DNA of 64,000 nucleotides from Streptococcus sanguinis (GCF_900475275.1 NZ_LS483364.1:1364001-1428000), one strand, 5' to 3'; positions 27,368-36,933 are shown, counted from the first letter of the stretch. A program made the numbers and translations. Notes: generated by a model not told the origin, from the letters alone.

Positions 27368-28672
27368 TTATCTAAATCTCAGGCCTTTTGGAAAATAATT
27401 TTTCAGGGTTTTTCCAGTCACTTTTGCAAAGCCTAGGCCGTTCCCGCCAAGGACTAGTTGGTACCAGCCGTTTGGCTGCGCTTCTGCCAGTTCAATCGTC
27501 TCGCCAGCCGCATATTTCTTGAAGTCCTGATTACTGATTTCAACTCGATTTAGAACTTCGCTGGGCTTCATAGCCAAGCCTAGGGCAAAGCTAGGCTCAA
27601 AGCGATTCTTCTTAAACGTTCCTAGATGCAAACCATTACGAGCAATCTTTAGCTTGGACAGGTCTGGCAATCCAGCTGGCAACAAATAAAGATTGTCCCC
27701 AAAGGTCTGAAGCTCTCCAGTCAAGACTGTTTTTAGATGCTTGCTCTCAAAATCCTGCCAGAGTTTTCTTTGCTCGCTCGACAAACGATTCTTAGCTGAT
27801 TTAATCTTCTTGTAGCTATTCTCACCAGTAAAGTGAAAATGAGCTGCAAACTGACCTTCACCTTTGAAGCGATGCGGATACATCCGAGCTGTCTCAGGAA
27901 AGCCAATTCCTTCAGTCATCCCGTTTATCTTAGGAATATCAATCAGTTCAAGTGGAAATTCTTCCAGTAACCAAGCAACGACGTCTTCATTTTCTTCAGG
28001 AGCCCAAGTACAGGTCGAATAAACCAGACGACCGTCCTTGGCAAGCATGCTCATAGCAGCTGTCAAAATTTCTCGCTGGAGCTGGGCGTATTGGGCTGGA
28101 TAATCCGGAGTCCAATACTGGGTAGCATCCGGCTGCTTACGAAACATGCCCTCGCCCGAACAAGGGGCATCTAAAACAATCAGATCAAAATAACCTTCAA
28201 AGGCCTGAGCCAACCGCTCAGCTGATTCATTGGTAACAAGCACATTTCTGGCACCAAAGCGCTCAATGTTCTCCACTAAGATTTTTGAGCGTTTGCTGTT
28301 GATTTCATTGGAGACCAGCAGGCCCGTATTATCTAAAAAAGATAAAAGATGAGTTGACTTGCCACCTGGTGCTGCAGCTAAATCTAGGACCTTCATCCCC
28401 TTAGAGGGCGCTGCTATCTGGGCTACCATTTGAGCTGCTGGCTCCTGCGAATAAACCAGACCAGTCACATGCTCAGCAGACTTGCCAGACACCTTGCCAT
28501 AAAAGCCCCAGTCTGTCTGAGGAATGGCATCTGAGAAATTCTGCTGGCCTTCTTTTAGAGGATTGCTGCGAAAGGCCGAAATCGGCTCCTCGTCAAAAGT
28601 CGCAAAAAAGTCCGCCGCTTCTGCGCCTAAAATCTGCTCATATTTTTCTTTAAAACCTTTAGGAAAGTCCAT
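27368..28672 (-). CDS. 16S rRNA (cytosine-C5) methyltransferase, RsmF/YebU type
   Basis: A 434-residue NOL1/NOP2/Sun-family enzyme that methylates a cytosine of rRNA with S-adenosylmethionine. Motifs: the SAM loop LDLAAAPGGKSTHL, the first catalytic Cys in LDAPCSGEGMFRK, and the nucleophile Cys in STCTWAPEENE. The C-terminal third, with GLHLGTFKKNRFEPS and ending KNYFPKGLRFR, fits the RsmF-type RNA-binding extension. The exact target base cannot be told. The stop of the inositol monophosphatase gene abuts its start. Confidence 0.9.
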   Translation of the reverse strand: MDFPKGFKEKYEQILGAEAADFFATFDEEPISAFRSNPLKEGQQNFSDAIPQTDWGFYGKVSGKSAEHVTGLVYSQEPAAQMVAQIAAPSKGMKVLDLAAAPGGKSTHLLSFLDNTGLLVSNEINSKRSKILVENIERFGARNVLVTNESAERLAQAFEGYFDLIVLDAPCSGEGMFRKQPDATQYWTPDYPAQYAQLQREILTAAMSMLAKDGRLVYSTCTWAPEENEDVVAWLLEEFPLELIDIPKINGMTEGIGFPETARMYPHRFKGEGQFAAHFHFTGENSYKKIKSAKNRLSSEQRKLWQDFESKHLKTVLTGELQTFGDNLYLLPAGLPDLSKLKIARNGLHLGTFKKNRFEPSFALGLAMKPSEVLNRVEISNQDFKKYAAGETIELAEAQPNGWYQLVLGGNGLGFAKVTGKTLKNYFPKGLRFR

Positions 28673-29443
28673 CTACTGCTTCCCCTTTTTTAAATAAGGC
28701 TTCAGAGCCGATAGTTTGCACTTAGGCGCCATCATGACAGGCTGTCGAGTCTGGAAATTTAGCCGACTGCCATCCAAGGTCTGGACGATAAAGCCTAGTT
28801 TCTTCGCCATAATCGAAGCCGCCGCATAATCCCAAGGCCAGTTGTAGGAGAAATAAGCTAGGAGACCGCCAGACAGCACCTTGCTAAAGCTAATCCCAGC
28901 ACTGCCATAAACACGAACCCCTAAACACTCTCGAGCCAAGTCTGCCAAGCCCCAATCATTGGCTTGCAGCATACCGGCATTGGAAGCCATGAGAAAATCT
29001 TGAAAAGGCCGGTCCTCAAAAGCAGGAAGTTTCCAGTCGTTACAATAGACATCAAAGTCTCCGCCACCATGATAGAGCAGGTCTCTGGTCACATCATAGA
29101 TCAGCCCAAAACGACCAATACCCTCTTCAAAATAGGCAATCATAACGGCAAAATCAGCCTTCTGAGTGATAAAGTTGGTGGTCCCGTCAATCGGATCAAT
29201 CACCCAGACATTGCCATCAGTAATATCATGTCGGAGTCCATTTTCCTCCGCTAAAATAGCATCCTGCGGATAGCGGGCTAGAATCTTAGCCACCAAATCA
29301 TCCTGAACCTTCCGGTCCATCTGGGTGACCAAGTCAGTGGCACTGGTCTTTTGACTCACATCCAAATCATCATAGAGATGTTCCTTCAAAAAAGCACCAG
29401 CTTGGTAGATGATTTCTTTAGCAAAATGAAATTTATTTTCCAA
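28673..29443 (-). CDS. Inositol monophosphatase family protein
   Basis: A 256-residue Mg-dependent phosphatase of the IMPase/SuhB/CysQ superfamily. Metal-site motifs are [16 protein letters not shown] and WDYAAA. I place the start at a TTG (29443) about ten bases after AAAGGAAG. The ORF is open 45 codons further upstream, but those residues lack family similarity and run inside the UPF0223 gene. With this start the length is normal. The substrate may be inositol phosphate, PAP or NADP. It sits in a tight group with UPF0223 and spxA. Confidence 0.9.
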   Translation of the reverse strand: MENKFHFAKEIIYQAGAFLKEHLYDDLDVSQKTSATDLVTQMDRKVQDDLVAKILARYPQDAILAEENGLRHDITDGNVWVIDPIDGTTNFITQKADFAVMIAYFEEGIGRFGLIYDVTRDLLYHGGGDFDVYCNDWKLPAFEDRPFQDFLMASNAGMLQANDWGLADLARECLGVRVYGSAGISFSKVLSGGLLAYFSYNWPWDYAAASIMAKKLGFIVQTLDGSRLNFQTRQPVMMAPKCKLSALKPYLKKGKQ

Positions 29444-29711
29444 GAGAAATGCTTCCTTTACCTTTACTTTTTGCCTCTTGAACAGCACGATAAAGCGAAT
29501 AACCGCTGACGTTTTCAAACTCTCGGCCGATTCGCTTCTCTTGGCCCTTGCTAGGAACAACTTGCTTGAAAGCCGCATAGGACTTCAAGAGCTTTTCCGC
29601 TTGGACTTTCTGTTCATAAGCTGCTTCTACATCATTAAAAAAAGAGAGCACCGAAGCAAGCTCTTCAGTGCTCCACGATAAATCTAGTGGGTAACTATAA
29701 TTTTTGTTCAT
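29433..29711 (-). CDS. UPF0223 family protein
   Basis: A 92-residue cytosolic protein. The order [20 protein letters not shown], an acidic/basic helix, then [19 protein letters not shown] matches the UPF0223 family of Firmicutes. Its function is unknown. It lies between spxA (two bases apart) and the monophosphatase gene (overlap of about 11 bases), the usual streptococcal arrangement. Confidence 0.92.
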   Translation of the reverse strand: MNKNYSYPLDLSWSTEELASVLSFFNDVEAAYEQKVQAEKLLKSYAAFKQVVPSKGQEKRIGREFENVSGYSLYRAVQEAKSKGKGSISLGK

Positions 29712-29713
29712 CT

Positions 29714-30115
29714 TTACTGAATATCTGCCCGCATGGTTGCGGATCTTAACTCTTCCTTACGATAACTACGAGGCAGGAAAGCACGAATTTCATCCTCGTT
29801 AAAGCCGATTTGCATCCGTTTGCCATCTAAAATAATTGGGCGACGCAAAAGACTGGGATTTTCCTCAATCAACTGAATCAAGGTTGAAATGGACAAATCC
29901 TCCACATCTAAATCTAATTTCTGAAAAATTTTTGAGCGAGTTGAAATAATGTCGTCTGTACCGTTCTCTGTCAGAGAAAGAATGTGTTGCAATTCGGGAG
30001 CTGACAGAGGGCTCGTCATGATATTATGTTCCTGAAAGGGCACTTCATGATTTAGCAGCCAAGCACGCGCCTTTCGGCAAGAAGTACAACTCGGCGATAA
30101 AAATAATGTAATCAT
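29714..30115 (-). CDS. spxA: Transcriptional regulator Spx (ArsC family)
   Basis: A 133-residue Spx protein, which binds the RNA polymerase alpha-CTD and redirects transcription during thiol and peroxide stress. The redox switch CTSC (Cys10 and Cys13) is intact, and [12 protein letters not shown] and [28 protein letters not shown] are typical. Streptococci have two copies; the neighbourhood (UPF0223, monophosphatase, rsmF, pst) is that of SpxA1, an inference from gene order. Confidence 0.94.
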   Translation of the reverse strand: MITLFLSPSCTSCRKARAWLLNHEVPFQEHNIMTSPLSAPELQHILSLTENGTDDIISTRSKIFQKLDLDVEDLSISTLIQLIEENPSLLRRPIILDGKRMQIGFNEDEIRAFLPRSYRKEELRSATMRADIQ

Positions 30116-30151
30116 GCGTTTCTCTTCTAATTCTGTATAATAACTACCTCT

Positions 30152-30180
30152 ATTATACTAAATTTTATTTGGCTTGACTA
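30152..30180 (-). promoter_or_regulatory. Candidate spxA promoter
   Basis: A perfect TATAAT (30152-30157) lies about 40 bases upstream of the spxA start, with a poor -35 (TAGTCA) 17 bases further upstream. Confidence 0.45.
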
Positions 30181-30226
30181 TATTTTTTTGAAAATTACTG
30201 CCGAATGTCATGAAAATATAAATTTT

Positions 30227-31159
30227 TCAACTATTTCGATAACCAGTCCAACTTCTAGCGATCCGTTCATCACTCTGCAGCTGAGCAATCAAGCTGTCAA
30301 TACCATCAAACTTAACCATCTCGCGAATCTTATCGAGCCAGAAAATCCGAATGGTATCGCCGTAGATATCCTGAGAAAAATCAAAGATATTGACCTCAAA
30401 ACGAAGCTCATCCCCGTCAAAAGTTACATTTTTCCCAACACTAGCCATACCGCGATAGCGCTGACCATTGTGCTCAACATCCGCGACATAAACACCATCT
30501 CCTGGAAGCAGGACTCGATCCAAAGGAGCTAGATTGGCTGTTGGATAACCAATCGTCCGTCCTCTGGCATTGCCATGAACCACAATGCCACGAGTAGACA
30601 AAGGGTAGCCAAGCAGCTCTTGTGTTTTCAGCATATCTCCGACAGCAATCGTCTCCCGAATCCGAGTGGAAGAAATCTTCCGATTATCCAAATTAACCGA
30701 GGGAACGATAACAATCTTGCCATTAAAATAATCTCTCAGCTCATGTGACTCTTTGCGGTCTGAGCCAAAATGATAGTCAAAGCCAGCTACCACGGCTTTG
30801 GCACGCAGACGAGACACGTACTTCTCAAAAAAGTCCCGAGCTGTATTGCCCGCAAAATGGCTAGTAAAATCAATCAGGTAAAGATAGTCAACACCCAGAC
30901 TTTCCAGCTGCGCCATCCGGTCTTCAGGACTAGCTAGATGCAGCATGAGCTCAGGCTGATAGCGGACAAAGGCTAGCTTAGGCGACTCTGGGAAGGTCAT
31001 CACTGCAATCTTTAGACCTTGCTCTGCAGCAATCTCTCGCGCTTTCTCAAAGAGTGCTTGATGGCCCTTATGCAGCCCATCGAAATAGCCTAGAACAAGG
31101 ACTGTATCTTCTGTCTGATCAATCCCTTTTTCATCTATAATTCTCTTGGTTATCATCAT
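30227..31159 (-). CDS. ribF: Bifunctional riboflavin kinase/FAD synthetase
   Basis: A 310-residue enzyme that makes FMN from riboflavin and then FAD. The N-terminal adenylyltransferase has GYFDGLHKGHQALF (HxGH, about residues 24-37) and the SSTRIRE motif near 165. The C-terminal flavokinase starts around residue 183 with GNARGRTIGYPTANL (PTAN motif). The start has an overlapping second ATG. It follows truB on the same strand, but a strong terminator lies between, so ribF has its own promoter. Confidence 0.95.
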   Translation of the reverse strand: MMITKRIIDEKGIDQTEDTVLVLGYFDGLHKGHQALFEKAREIAAEQGLKIAVMTFPESPKLAFVRYQPELMLHLASPEDRMAQLESLGVDYLYLIDFTSHFAGNTARDFFEKYVSRLRAKAVVAGFDYHFGSDRKESHELRDYFNGKIVIVPSVNLDNRKISSTRIRETIAVGDMLKTQELLGYPLSTRGIVVHGNARGRTIGYPTANLAPLDRVLLPGDGVYVADVEHNGQRYRGMASVGKNVTFDGDELRFEVNIFDFSQDIYGDTIRIFWLDKIREMVKFDGIDSLIAQLQSDERIARSWTGYRNS

Positions 31160-31282
31160 TCCTCTATTTTACTACGCATTTGCTATTTTTACAATATCCG
31201 TTCCACTCTAAACTGCAAAATATTCAAAAAGATTTTTACCATTCAAAGACAGGATGTTTGTCAAAATCAGAAAAAAAGCAAA

Positions 31283-31320
31283 ACAAAAGGACAGCAGTTG
31301 TGCAGTTGCTGTCCTTTTGT
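31283..31320 (-). terminator. truB terminator
   Basis: A perfect 14-bp stem (ACAAAAGGACAGCA with its complement) with a loop of ten, flanked on the minus strand by T-rich sequence. It separates truB from ribF and could work on both strands. Confidence 0.9.
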
Positions 31321-31406
31321 GAGGTTTAATGAGATTATTATAACATGCAAGCGCACATTTCATATTACAAAAGAGTAACAATCTTTTGACAATTCTACTG
31401 CGGATA

Positions 31407-32285
31407 TTAAAGGAAGACTTTGCGGGGCTTATAGGCGACTTCCCGCTTTTCCAAAATGGCTACTAACTTCTCCTTATAAAAGCCAGCTAGCTCAGCTTCT
31501 TCTGACACCAAGCTGATAAAACGACCGTTTCTCACGTCCTCAGCCTGCTCGTCTGAGAGCTCAACTCTCACTAAATCTCCGATTCCTAATTCGAGTGGTT
31601 GGAGGAAGGAGAAATCATCTACTGCTACTCGCTCTGCTATTTCATCTAGGGTCAAGGCATCATCTAAGCTCATACCTGCTGAGGAAGTCCGTGTCAGCTG
31701 GGACATGTGACTGGCAAAGCCTAGCTTGGCTCCCAAATCAACAGACAGGGTTCGGACATAGGTCCCCTTGCTGCACTTGACTCGAAAACGAAAGCGGGCT
31801 TGCTCATCTTCATAGGAAATCGGACTGGTCCGCTCGAAACTATAGATGGTCACCTGCCGCTCTGGCCGCTCCACTTCTTGACCCGCTCTTGCATACTCAT
31901 AAAGCTTGCGGCCATTGACCTTGACTGCAGAGTACATGGGCGGAATCTGGCAAATCTCCCCAGTCATGGACTCCATCGCTTCATCAATGAGAGCTTCTTC
32001 TAAAAGCTCTGTCACCGGCGTCCGCTCTAGGATGTCTCCACTGGCATCCTCTGTGGTTGTTGAGCAGCCTAGTGTAATCTCCCCCTCGTAGACCTTGCCT
32101 TCCTCCTGCATAAACTCGACCAAACGTGTCGCTTTGCCCACAGCAATCGGAAGCACCCCTACTACATCTGGATCCAAGGTTCCCCCATGACCGATTTTCT
32201 TGGTTTTTAAAATCTTGCGCAGCTTAAATACCGCATCATGCGAGGTCATGCCCGCTTCTTTTCTTAGGTTGATAATTCCGTTCAT
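31407..32285 (-). CDS. truB: tRNA pseudouridine-55 synthase
   Basis: A 292-residue enzyme that makes pseudouridine 55 in the T-loop of tRNAs. The N-terminal KEAGMTSHD and catalytic Asp38 in [10 protein letters not shown] are intact, as are the later GRKLYEYAR and the [11 protein letters not shown] motif near residue 175. The C-terminal part beyond about 225 is the RNA-binding TruB_C domain. The upstream hydrolase gene ends three bases before it. Confidence 0.96.
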   Translation of the reverse strand: MNGIINLRKEAGMTSHDAVFKLRKILKTKKIGHGGTLDPDVVGVLPIAVGKATRLVEFMQEEGKVYEGEITLGCSTTTEDASGDILERTPVTELLEEALIDEAMESMTGEICQIPPMYSAVKVNGRKLYEYARAGQEVERPERQVTIYSFERTSPISYEDEQARFRFRVKCSKGTYVRTLSVDLGAKLGFASHMSQLTRTSSAGMSLDDALTLDEIAERVAVDDFSFLQPLELGIGDLVRVELSDEQAEDVRNGRFISLVSEEAELAGFYKEKLVAILEKREVAYKPRKVFL

Positions 32286-32288
32286 TGG

Positions 32289-33095
32289 TTAACTTTCTAA
32301 AAATACTAAAACTCTTTTTTGGAAATCCTTATACTGTTCATAGAGTGCGTGGCCACAGTCTGGCAAAATAATTAGCTGGCTATCTTTGATATGTTGATAC
32401 AATTCGAGCGAAGCTTCTACACCTAGAACATCATCTTCTGCTGCTCCAATGATCAGCGTAGGACAGTTGATCTTTCCCAGAACTGCCAGACTATCATGTC
32501 TTAAGCAAGATATGGCCTGAATAGCAATCCGCTGTTTATCTTTAATACGACCAAAGATTCCCATTATTCGATAAAGGTATTTAAACTTTCCAAAAGATTT
32601 AGCCGTATAAGAGTGACTTGCAATATCCAACATCAGCTCCTTATAGGCTCCAGTCTGACTCAACTCAAGCCAACGAGTAATCCGCTCCCTACCAAGATTA
32701 TTCAGTTTCGCAGTAGTAACTGTCAAAATCAATTTTTCAACTCTTTCTGGGAAATCTGCTGCCAACCATTGGGCAATCATACCACCTTGAGAAATTCCTA
32801 GGACAGCTACCGTTTTCAAACCTAAAACATCCATTGCTTCAGCTATATCAGTCGCCATATCTTGTGTTGTATAATTTTCTGGTAATTGATTGTTTCTGCT
32901 AAAAACATACACTTGGTAAGCTGTTGCGAAGCTCCTATAAGATAGGGCAAGCATTTGCGTCATTCCCTTAACAGTCGCCAAACCATCCCCTAGACCTGGA
33001 ATGATGAGCAGCGGCTTCTTCCCTTTTCCAAAGGTCACATAGTCCATGCTTTTAGCGTTAAAACGCAGGACATGATTTTTTGCACGATAGACCAT
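32289..33095 (-). CDS. Alpha/beta hydrolase
   Basis: A 268-residue alpha/beta hydrolase. The nucleophile elbow is GISQGG (Ser), the oxyanion region IIPGLGDGL, the acid probably lies in GAAEDDVLGVE, and the His in PDCGHALYEQ. The substrate is unknown. I choose the ATG at 33095, nine bases after AGAGG, since the 16 codons before it overlap decayed sequence. A degenerate copy of its C-terminal part lies directly upstream, suggesting tandem duplication and decay. Confidence 0.85.
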   Translation of the reverse strand: MVYRAKNHVLRFNAKSMDYVTFGKGKKPLLIIPGLGDGLATVKGMTQMLALSYRSFATAYQVYVFSRNNQLPENYTTQDMATDIAEAMDVLGLKTVAVLGISQGGMIAQWLAADFPERVEKLILTVTTAKLNNLGRERITRWLELSQTGAYKELMLDIASHSYTAKSFGKFKYLYRIMGIFGRIKDKQRIAIQAISCLRHDSLAVLGKINCPTLIIGAAEDDVLGVEASLELYQHIKDSQLIILPDCGHALYEQYKDFQKRVLVFLES

Positions 33096-33120
33096 ATTCA
33101 GAATCCTCTCAAAAGCGTAC

Positions 33121-33252
33121 TTAAAAGAATAAGCAAAAATCAATTGTTAGTTTTTCAAAGCCATAGTTTTCGTAAAACTGATAGGTTCCCCGTATAGTAT
33201 CCGCAAGCCAACTGTTTAAGGTCAGTACCTCGGCCACATTCTTGTAGGACGA
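33121..33252 (-). pseudogene. Remnant of a GNAT acetyltransferase C-terminus
   Basis: In the frame ending TAA at 33121, about 43 codons without a start read as a GNAT C-terminal end: VLTLNSWLADTIRG, then TYQFYENYGFEKL, the usual FYxxxGF signature. Upstream the frame is closed by a stop. It overlaps the hydrolase remnant in another frame. Confidence 0.5.
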
Positions 33253-33373
33253 TTAAGTAGCTGTTCGAAACTGTTCGATTTAATTCAAAATCGTTTTCAA
33301 GTCCTAGTCCATCACCCATCTCTTCCTTGACAAGCAAGGTAGGACAGGAAATCCTTGTCTGCTCTTGCATCAT
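33215..33373 (-). pseudogene. Degenerate copy of the neighbouring alpha/beta hydrolase C-terminus
   Basis: CPTLLVKEEMGDGLGLENDF and NSYLIVLQECGR align with CPTLIIGAAEDDVLGVEASL and DSQLIILPDCGH of the intact hydrolase downstream. The catalytic His position reads Arg, and the N-terminal two thirds with the Ser nucleophile are missing. Sequence from 33374 to 33487 holds nothing I can identify. Confidence 0.55.
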
Positions 33374-33487
33374 ATTCTTGAAAGGTCTGAGACTGAATCA
33401 GCAGTCGCTTTTTGTTCTTGATTTTTTCCAAAATTCCATCAGTTTATATGTATGCTAATGATTGACTAGAAAAACATAACGAAATAG

Positions 33488-34285
33488 TCACACTTCTATC
33501 CGACTTTCAAAAATCTGATAAAGCTGTTCAAGGCGGTAGTCCTCGGTAGACGCCATTTCTTCCTCCGATAGGAGAACATTCTCCAATATTGGAAAAAAAC
33601 CTTGAGCCAGTTCCCGACTGTTCAACCAATTTGTCATCTGCTGGTTAAAGGCAGGATTATCCGAAAAAATATAGTCAAAGTGAGCATAATTCTTGGTGTA
33701 ATTGTAGTAAATCTCCTCCAGAGCAAGTAGTGCCTTGATGGGATCAGCTTCCTCCAGCCAAAGACTCCTATCTAGCAGATGGCTGGTTTCAAGGCCAGCC
33801 AGATCAAACATAACCAAATAAACCGCCACACCATCAGCTTGACTGGGTCTAAAATTAATCGTATCAAGGATAAACTGACGTGAGAAGCGCCGCATAAAAT
33901 TTAACTCCTGTGGCTTCCAACTGTCACTTTCAAAGTGACACCGATCCAGATTAAGAGAATCATCGACTCTGATTTCAATGTAGTGAGCAATCATCTCTAA
34001 AATCCGAGGCAGAAAATGCCTGATTTGGTAGTCGTCATCACTCTTAGAAACCACCGCATTGAGGTATTCATAGATTAACGCCTCACTCAGTTCCCTGACA
34101 GGTGTGGTTTGCAAAGCTCTGAGATTCTCCTCGGAGAGGCAGACAGGGCAGGTACAAAGGGTCAGAGGAAAGTGCAATTCGCACTTAAACAGGGTATAAG
34201 CCTCTTCTAAAAGGGCCTGCATAGCAGGGCTGAGGTCGGGCTTCTTCGGTATTTCCGGTCTAGTCTTAGCTTTTTTCTTTCCCAT
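33488..34285 (-). CDS. Hypothetical protein with a CxCxxC motif
   Basis: A 265-residue soluble protein that I do not recognise. A basic N-terminus (MGKKKAKTRPEIPKKP) is followed by a helical region with LTLCTCPVCLSEE near residue 42, which could bind a metal. The rest is acidic and largely helical (for example ALLALEEIYYNYTKNYAHFD). It starts after a strong GAGGAGG site embedded in the end of the upstream GNAT gene, with only one base between them. It is the last gene of a four-gene overlapping cluster. Confidence 0.75.
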   Translation of the reverse strand: MGKKKAKTRPEIPKKPDLSPAMQALLEEAYTLFKCELHFPLTLCTCPVCLSEENLRALQTTPVRELSEALIYEYLNAVVSKSDDDYQIRHFLPRILEMIAHYIEIRVDDSLNLDRCHFESDSWKPQELNFMRRFSRQFILDTINFRPSQADGVAVYLVMFDLAGLETSHLLDRSLWLEEADPIKALLALEEIYYNYTKNYAHFDYIFSDNPAFNQQMTNWLNSRELAQGFFPILENVLLSEEEMASTEDYRLEQLYQIFESRIEV

Positions 34286-34286
34286 G

Positions 34287-34736
34287 CTAATCCTCCTCTA
34301 CGTTCCTCGCAAAAGCTAGGCTAGTCTGACGAAAGACATAATTTTGGTAAAAAGCATGCGCAACCAACCGTTGATCATTATCTCCGTTGTTTAAGGCTAT
34401 AGCTTTGGCACCGTCTTGACTAGCTATCTTCTTGACCTTGTCCATCAGAGCTGTCGCAATTCCTTGCCGCCTAGCATTTCGACTGACTGCCAGAGCTAAA
34501 ATCCGATAGTAGAAAGCTGTGGACTCGAAAAAGTAAAGCTTAACATAGCCGATAAAGTCAAGAATCTGAGATTCTTTCTCAGCAACTAAACAACCGTAAG
34601 CTGGATTAGCAAGAATATACCTGAGTCTACTTTGCAATTCATCTTTTTCTGCTGAATAGCCCAATGCTTTATACAGGGGCGGCAGAACTTCTGCGTCTTC
34701 TTTCTCATATTCTTGAACAGTCAATTGATCTATCAT
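34287..34736 (-). CDS. GNAT family N-acetyltransferase
   Basis: A 149-residue GNAT protein. The acetyl-CoA loop is seen in RNARRQGIATALMDKV (about residues 87-102), followed by AIALNNGDNDQRLVAHAFY and YVFRQTSLAF. The substrate is unknown. Its ATG overlaps the preceding stop by four bases and its end holds the ribosome site of the next gene, so translation is coupled across the cluster. Confidence 0.88.
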   Translation of the reverse strand: MIDQLTVQEYEKEDAEVLPPLYKALGYSAEKDELQSRLRYILANPAYGCLVAEKESQILDFIGYVKLYFFESTAFYYRILALAVSRNARRQGIATALMDKVKKIASQDGAKAIALNNGDNDQRLVAHAFYQNYVFRQTSLAFARNVEED

Positions 34737-35119
34737 TTTTCTATTTTTCTTTCAAAATATTGCTTATAAATAGTTACTGCTATCTGACGTTTTTTCTTAA
34801 TAACCAAGTCAGTCGCCTCTTCATCGTCCATAAATCCAATCACTGAAAAAACTAACAAACCTAGTCCAAGATAAGGTAAATCCTTAACAGATAAGGACAT
34901 CCCTTGAAAAAAGACTAAATAGCAAAGTAGTAAAAAATAAACTACATTAGCTAACAGTACTTGTTTGCCTCGTTCAATCCAAATTTCTTTACGTAATTCT
35001 GAAGAAGCAGCCTGCCATTGCTGATAAAAAGTTTCCTTCCCTTCTTGTGGCAGTCTTTCTATAATTCGATCAATCTCAGCAAATTTGGTTGATTGTATCC
35101 AACGGGTTGTTAAGTCCAT
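34733..35119 (-). CDS. Small membrane protein of unknown function
   Basis: A 128-residue protein with a helical, charged N-terminal part (about 1-55), two transmembrane segments (about 57-75 and 82-98, VLLANVVYFLLLCYLVFF and YLGLGLLVFSVIGF), and a basic C-terminus (KKKRQIAVTIYKQYFERK). I recognise no family. I prefer the ATG at 35119 to a GTG three codons earlier. It overlaps the DUF2130 gene end and the GNAT start. Confidence 0.75.
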   Translation of the reverse strand: MDLTTRWIQSTKFAEIDRIIERLPQEGKETFYQQWQAASSELRKEIWIERGKQVLLANVVYFLLLCYLVFFQGMSLSVKDLPYLGLGLLVFSVIGFMDDEEATDLVIKKKRQIAVTIYKQYFERKIEK

Positions 35120-35124
35120 TTTTC

Positions 35125-36393
35125 TCACTCTTTCAAAGCTTCAAACTTAGCTTTCATGGTAGGGTTTTTACGTGTCAATTTTTTGACAGAGACATCGTCC
35201 AGTTTGTTATTTGCTAAGCGCAGCTGGTTTTCAGAGGTCGTCAGGAACTTCTTGATTTCTTCCATCCGGCGGATAGCTTTGTCAATCTCTTCGATTGCCT
35301 TGCCAAAGTTGGTCGAAGCAGACTGATAGTTCTTAGCGAAAGCTACTTTAAAGGCATCCAAATCTTCCTCAAAATGCGTAATATCAATATTCTGCTCCCG
35401 CACCAAGGCCAGTTCCTGCTTGTACTGGAGCGAGTTGAGAGCAGCATTACGTAGAAGTGTAATCATGGGGAGGAAGAACTGAGGCCGGATAACATACATC
35501 TTCTCATAGGCATAGGACACATCGACAATACCCGAATTGTAGAGCTCGCTGTCAGCCTCAAGAAGTGTCACCAGAATGGCATACTCACAGCCTTTCTCCC
35601 GCCGATCCTTATCCAACTCTTTGAAGAAATGCTCGTTTTTCTTCTTGGTCGCTGTCTCATCACCTTCATTTTTCATCTCAAACATGATCGAGAGGATTTC
35701 TACACCATTTTCATCCACCTCACGGTAAATGTAGTCGCCCTTGCTGCCTGTTCTGGCATCATTGTCTTTGCCAAACTCCGCTCGTGGAAACATGGCCATA
35801 CGGTTCTTGTTGAACTCGTACTCGCAGTGCTGTTCCAAACTCTCACCAATCATCTTAGTGGACTGCTTGGCTTTAAAATCCTTGTAGAACTCTATTGTCT
35901 CATCTTTCTGCCGCAGCTCTACCTCATAGCGCTCTTTGAGCGAGGTCTGAGCCAGCGCTGCTTCCTTTTCTTGCAAGACTAGCTGGTTCTTAACCTCGTC
36001 TCGCTCTTTTTCCAGCGCAGACAAGGTCTTTTGCAGTTGATTTTCATGCTCCAAACGCAGAGTTGTCAGTTGACTTTCCAATTGCTGAACTTCCTTATCC
36101 TTCTCCTGCAATTGAAGACTAGCTGCCTGCTCCGCCTCTTTCTTTGCCAATTCCTGCTGGGTCTCAAACTGAGCAATCTGACTTTGAAGCTTGCTAATTT
36201 CCTGCTCTTTCTGCGATAGCAGGGCTTGTTGGGCATTCTGGTATTTTTGCTCTGCTAAAGCCAGTTCCTGCTCAATCCGAGCATGAATCTCCTTGTCAAA
36301 CTCTGCTGTCCGAACCTGCGACAAAAGCTCACTGTACTGGCTCTCATTGACAGTAAAAACCTCCCCGCAGTTGGGGCATTTGATTTCATTCAT
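35125..36393 (-). CDS. DUF2130 domain-containing protein
   Basis: A 422-residue cytosolic protein. It starts with a CPNC motif (residues 6-9), possibly half of a zinc site. A long Gln/Glu/Lys-rich coiled coil follows at about residues 30-170. The DUF2130 domain then runs from about 170 to 400, with FYKDFKAKQSTKMIGESLEQ and FEMKNEGDETATKKKNEHFF. The second motif, with GDYIYRE before it, recalls a restriction-nuclease-like fold; that is inference. It leads a four-gene overlapping cluster. Confidence 0.88.
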   Translation of the reverse strand: MNEIKCPNCGEVFTVNESQYSELLSQVRTAEFDKEIHARIEQELALAEQKYQNAQQALLSQKEQEISKLQSQIAQFETQQELAKKEAEQAASLQLQEKDKEVQQLESQLTTLRLEHENQLQKTLSALEKERDEVKNQLVLQEKEAALAQTSLKERYEVELRQKDETIEFYKDFKAKQSTKMIGESLEQHCEYEFNKNRMAMFPRAEFGKDNDARTGSKGDYIYREVDENGVEILSIMFEMKNEGDETATKKKNEHFFKELDKDRREKGCEYAILVTLLEADSELYNSGIVDVSYAYEKMYVIRPQFFLPMITLLRNAALNSLQYKQELALVREQNIDITHFEEDLDAFKVAFAKNYQSASTNFGKAIEEIDKAIRRMEEIKKFLTTSENQLRLANNKLDDVSVKKLTRKNPTMKAKFEALKE

Positions 36394-36423
36394 GGGGTAC
36401 CTCTTTCTCTGTAGTTAAACTCT

Positions 36424-36846
36424 TTATTCTTTTTCTTTTCCGATCCGACAGTTCATGCAGCCTTCATACATTATTTGGAGCTGACAAGGAAAAATCTTAT
36501 TTCCTATTGATAATTCTCCCTGCCAAAGACACTTTTTATCACTGTAATATTCGTGAATAATTGTAATAATAAATTGCGGATATTCTTTTAGAAAATGTTC
36601 TAATGGATAGTAAACACCAGTGAATGCCCGATTTTCTTGACTGTCCAAAATGTAGATTTGACAATAATCAAGCTCAACATTTTCAAAGCAAATGCCAGCT
36701 TCATAATACTTTTCGCCCTCCTGACTATAATCAATCATATAATCAAACTGAACATGCAAATGATTGCTTTCCAGCCAAATCTTCCGAGTGCTCAAATCAT
36801 GCAAACTAAAGGCCCGGCCAGGAGGCCGCTTCTCTGCTCTTTCCAT
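36424..36846 (-). CDS. Hypothetical protein
   Basis: A 140-residue soluble protein, acidic and Tyr-rich (FDYMIDYSQEGEKYYEAGIC), with a late pair of Cys in EGCMNCRIGKEKE. I do not recognise a family. It starts seven bases after AGGAG, so expression is likely. It stands between the DUF2130 cluster and the ABC exporter terminator, with its own strand and spacing. Confidence 0.65.
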   Translation of the reverse strand: MERAEKRPPGRAFSLHDLSTRKIWLESNHLHVQFDYMIDYSQEGEKYYEAGICFENVELDYCQIYILDSQENRAFTGVYYPLEHFLKEYPQFIITIIHEYYSDKKCLWQGELSIGNKIFPCQLQIMYEGCMNCRIGKEKE

Positions 36847-36905
36847 CTTTCTCCTACTTCTGCTCGTTAATCTTTATGATTATTATACCATCCTTTCTCG
36901 AAATT

Positions 36906-36933
36906 AAAAACAGCAAGCCAAATAGCTTGCTGT
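36906..36933 (-). terminator. Terminator of the ABC exporter operon
   Basis: ACAGCAAGC and GCTTGCTGT form a perfect 9-bp stem with a six-base loop, followed by TTTTT on the minus strand, ten bases after the exporter stop. Confidence 0.85.
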
